From: Marinobacter sp. SS13-12
Lineage (GTDB): Bacteria > Pseudomonadota > Gammaproteobacteria > Pseudomonadales > Oleiphilaceae
Assembly (NCBI RefSeq): GCF_030227115.1
Contig: NZ_JASSUA010000001.1
Coordinates: 1,550,001-1,614,000, forward strand
Direction of reading: 5' to 3'
DNA: 64,000 nucleotides
Position 1 is the first letter of the stretch; each line of letters begins with the position of its first letter. This document shows positions 63,645 through 64,000 of the stretch, in pieces. Below the pieces are notes generated by a model. It ran no database searches, was not told where the DNA came from, and worked only from the letters and a program-made list of their open reading frames with translations. Both the position numbers and the translations under genes were made by a program.

Positions 63645-63748
63645 TGTCGGATTACGGCCCATTGGGCCTAATCCGACCTACGGGTTACTGCAAAATTGCC
63701 GGCATAGAGTGTAGGTCGGATTAGGTCCGAAGGACCGTAATCCGACAA
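63645..63748. repeat. REP-like palindrome doublet (copy 2)
   Basis: Two inverted hairpins (63645-63681 and 63711-63748) share TGTCGGATTA / TAATCCGAC with copy 1 at 5712. It lies in the gap between the binding-protein gene and metF and fills much of the 312 bases; the remainder shows only a short AT-rich promoter-like part near 63555. Confidence 0.8.
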
Positions 63749-63761
63749 CATGGAAGACCCA

Positions 63762-64000
63762 TCAAAAAGCAATCTTCTCCCGCTCACCAAGCCCCAGGTT
63801 CTTCCAGATACTGACACTGGGCTCGGCCTGGTTCAGGGTATAGAAGTGCAACCCCGGCGCCCCGGCGGCGAGCAATTTCTCGCACATGCGGGTGACCAAT
63901 TCCTCTCCGAACTTGCGGATGCTGTCGCTGTCGTCGCCGTAGGCTTCCAGCTGCTTGCGAATCCAGCGGGGGATTTCCGCGCCGCACATGTCGGAGAAGC
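63762..64000 (-). CDS. metF: 5,10-methylenetetrahydrofolate reductase MetF (3' end only)
   Basis: The C-terminal 78 or so residues of MetF, which makes 5-methyltetrahydrofolate for methionine synthesis. The stretch with CGAEIPRWIRKQLEAYGDD and GLHFYTLNQAEP is characteristic. The gene runs off the end of the window on the minus strand. Confidence 0.9.
   Translation of the reverse strand, partial: FSDMCGAEIPRWIRKQLEAYGDDSDSIRKFGEELVTRMCEKLLAAGAPGLHFYTLNQAEPSVSIWKNLGLGEREKIAF

Overview
The window reads as chromosomal DNA of a marine, facultatively anaerobic gammaproteobacterium, most likely Marinobacter or a close relative. The reasons are the wax ester synthase/DGAT, the DesT-DesC-DesB desaturation unit in the Pseudomonas arrangement, a complete nos operon beside narGHJI, and moderate to high GC throughout except for one AT-rich stretch. 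No rRNA, tRNA, transposase or CRISPR array was seen.

Region 1 (1-21.6 kb) is a respiratory nitrogen-oxide cluster. It holds narG (3' part), narHJI, a PpiC-type chaperone, a Dnr-like Crp/Fnr regulator, nosRZDFYL, moaA for molybdopterin, a hemerythrin-like protein, a quinol-dependent NO reductase and an NsrR repressor with a clear NsrR-like operator. Together these give nitrate to nitrite and NO to N2O to N2. No nitrite reductase lies in the window.

Region 2 (21.7-47.4 kb) is ordinary chromosome: a membrane diguanylate cyclase, the acyl desaturase/reductase/TetR unit, wax ester synthase, a BASS-LrgA-LrgB transporter operon, a TonB receptor, TrpB2, the SpoVR-YeaH-PrkA stress operon, tpm, a 2-hydroxyacid dehydrogenase, a YihY membrane protein, an HDOD protein, a DUF445 protein, rsmE, bioA and a DUF2505 protein.

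Region 3 (47.4-61.0 kb) is a split type I restriction-modification locus. hsdM and hsdS lie at one end and hsdR at the other, all on the minus strand. About 7.5 kb of accessory genes separates them. The middle of that cargo is the most unusual part of the window: an AraC regulator, a 55-residue peptide made mostly of eight perfect Gly-Gly-Thr-Val repeats, a radical SAM/SPASM maturase, a 2-oxoglutarate/Fe(II) dioxygenase and an AzlC/AzlD exporter pair. This has the form of a RiPP-type (ribosomally made, modified peptide) pathway of a kind I cannot match to a named class. Next to it lie a DUF6933 gene and a HipA-like kinase/DUF3037 pair.

Region 4 (61.1-64.0 kb) is a polar amino-acid ABC transporter (ATPase, permease, binding protein) and the 3' end of metF.

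Two intergenic repeat families are spread through the window. One is a set of four elements of about 95-120 bp in which a conserved-type core sits between long inverted arms that differ from copy to copy but are self-complementary in each. The other is a pair of REP-like palindrome doublets near the two ends.
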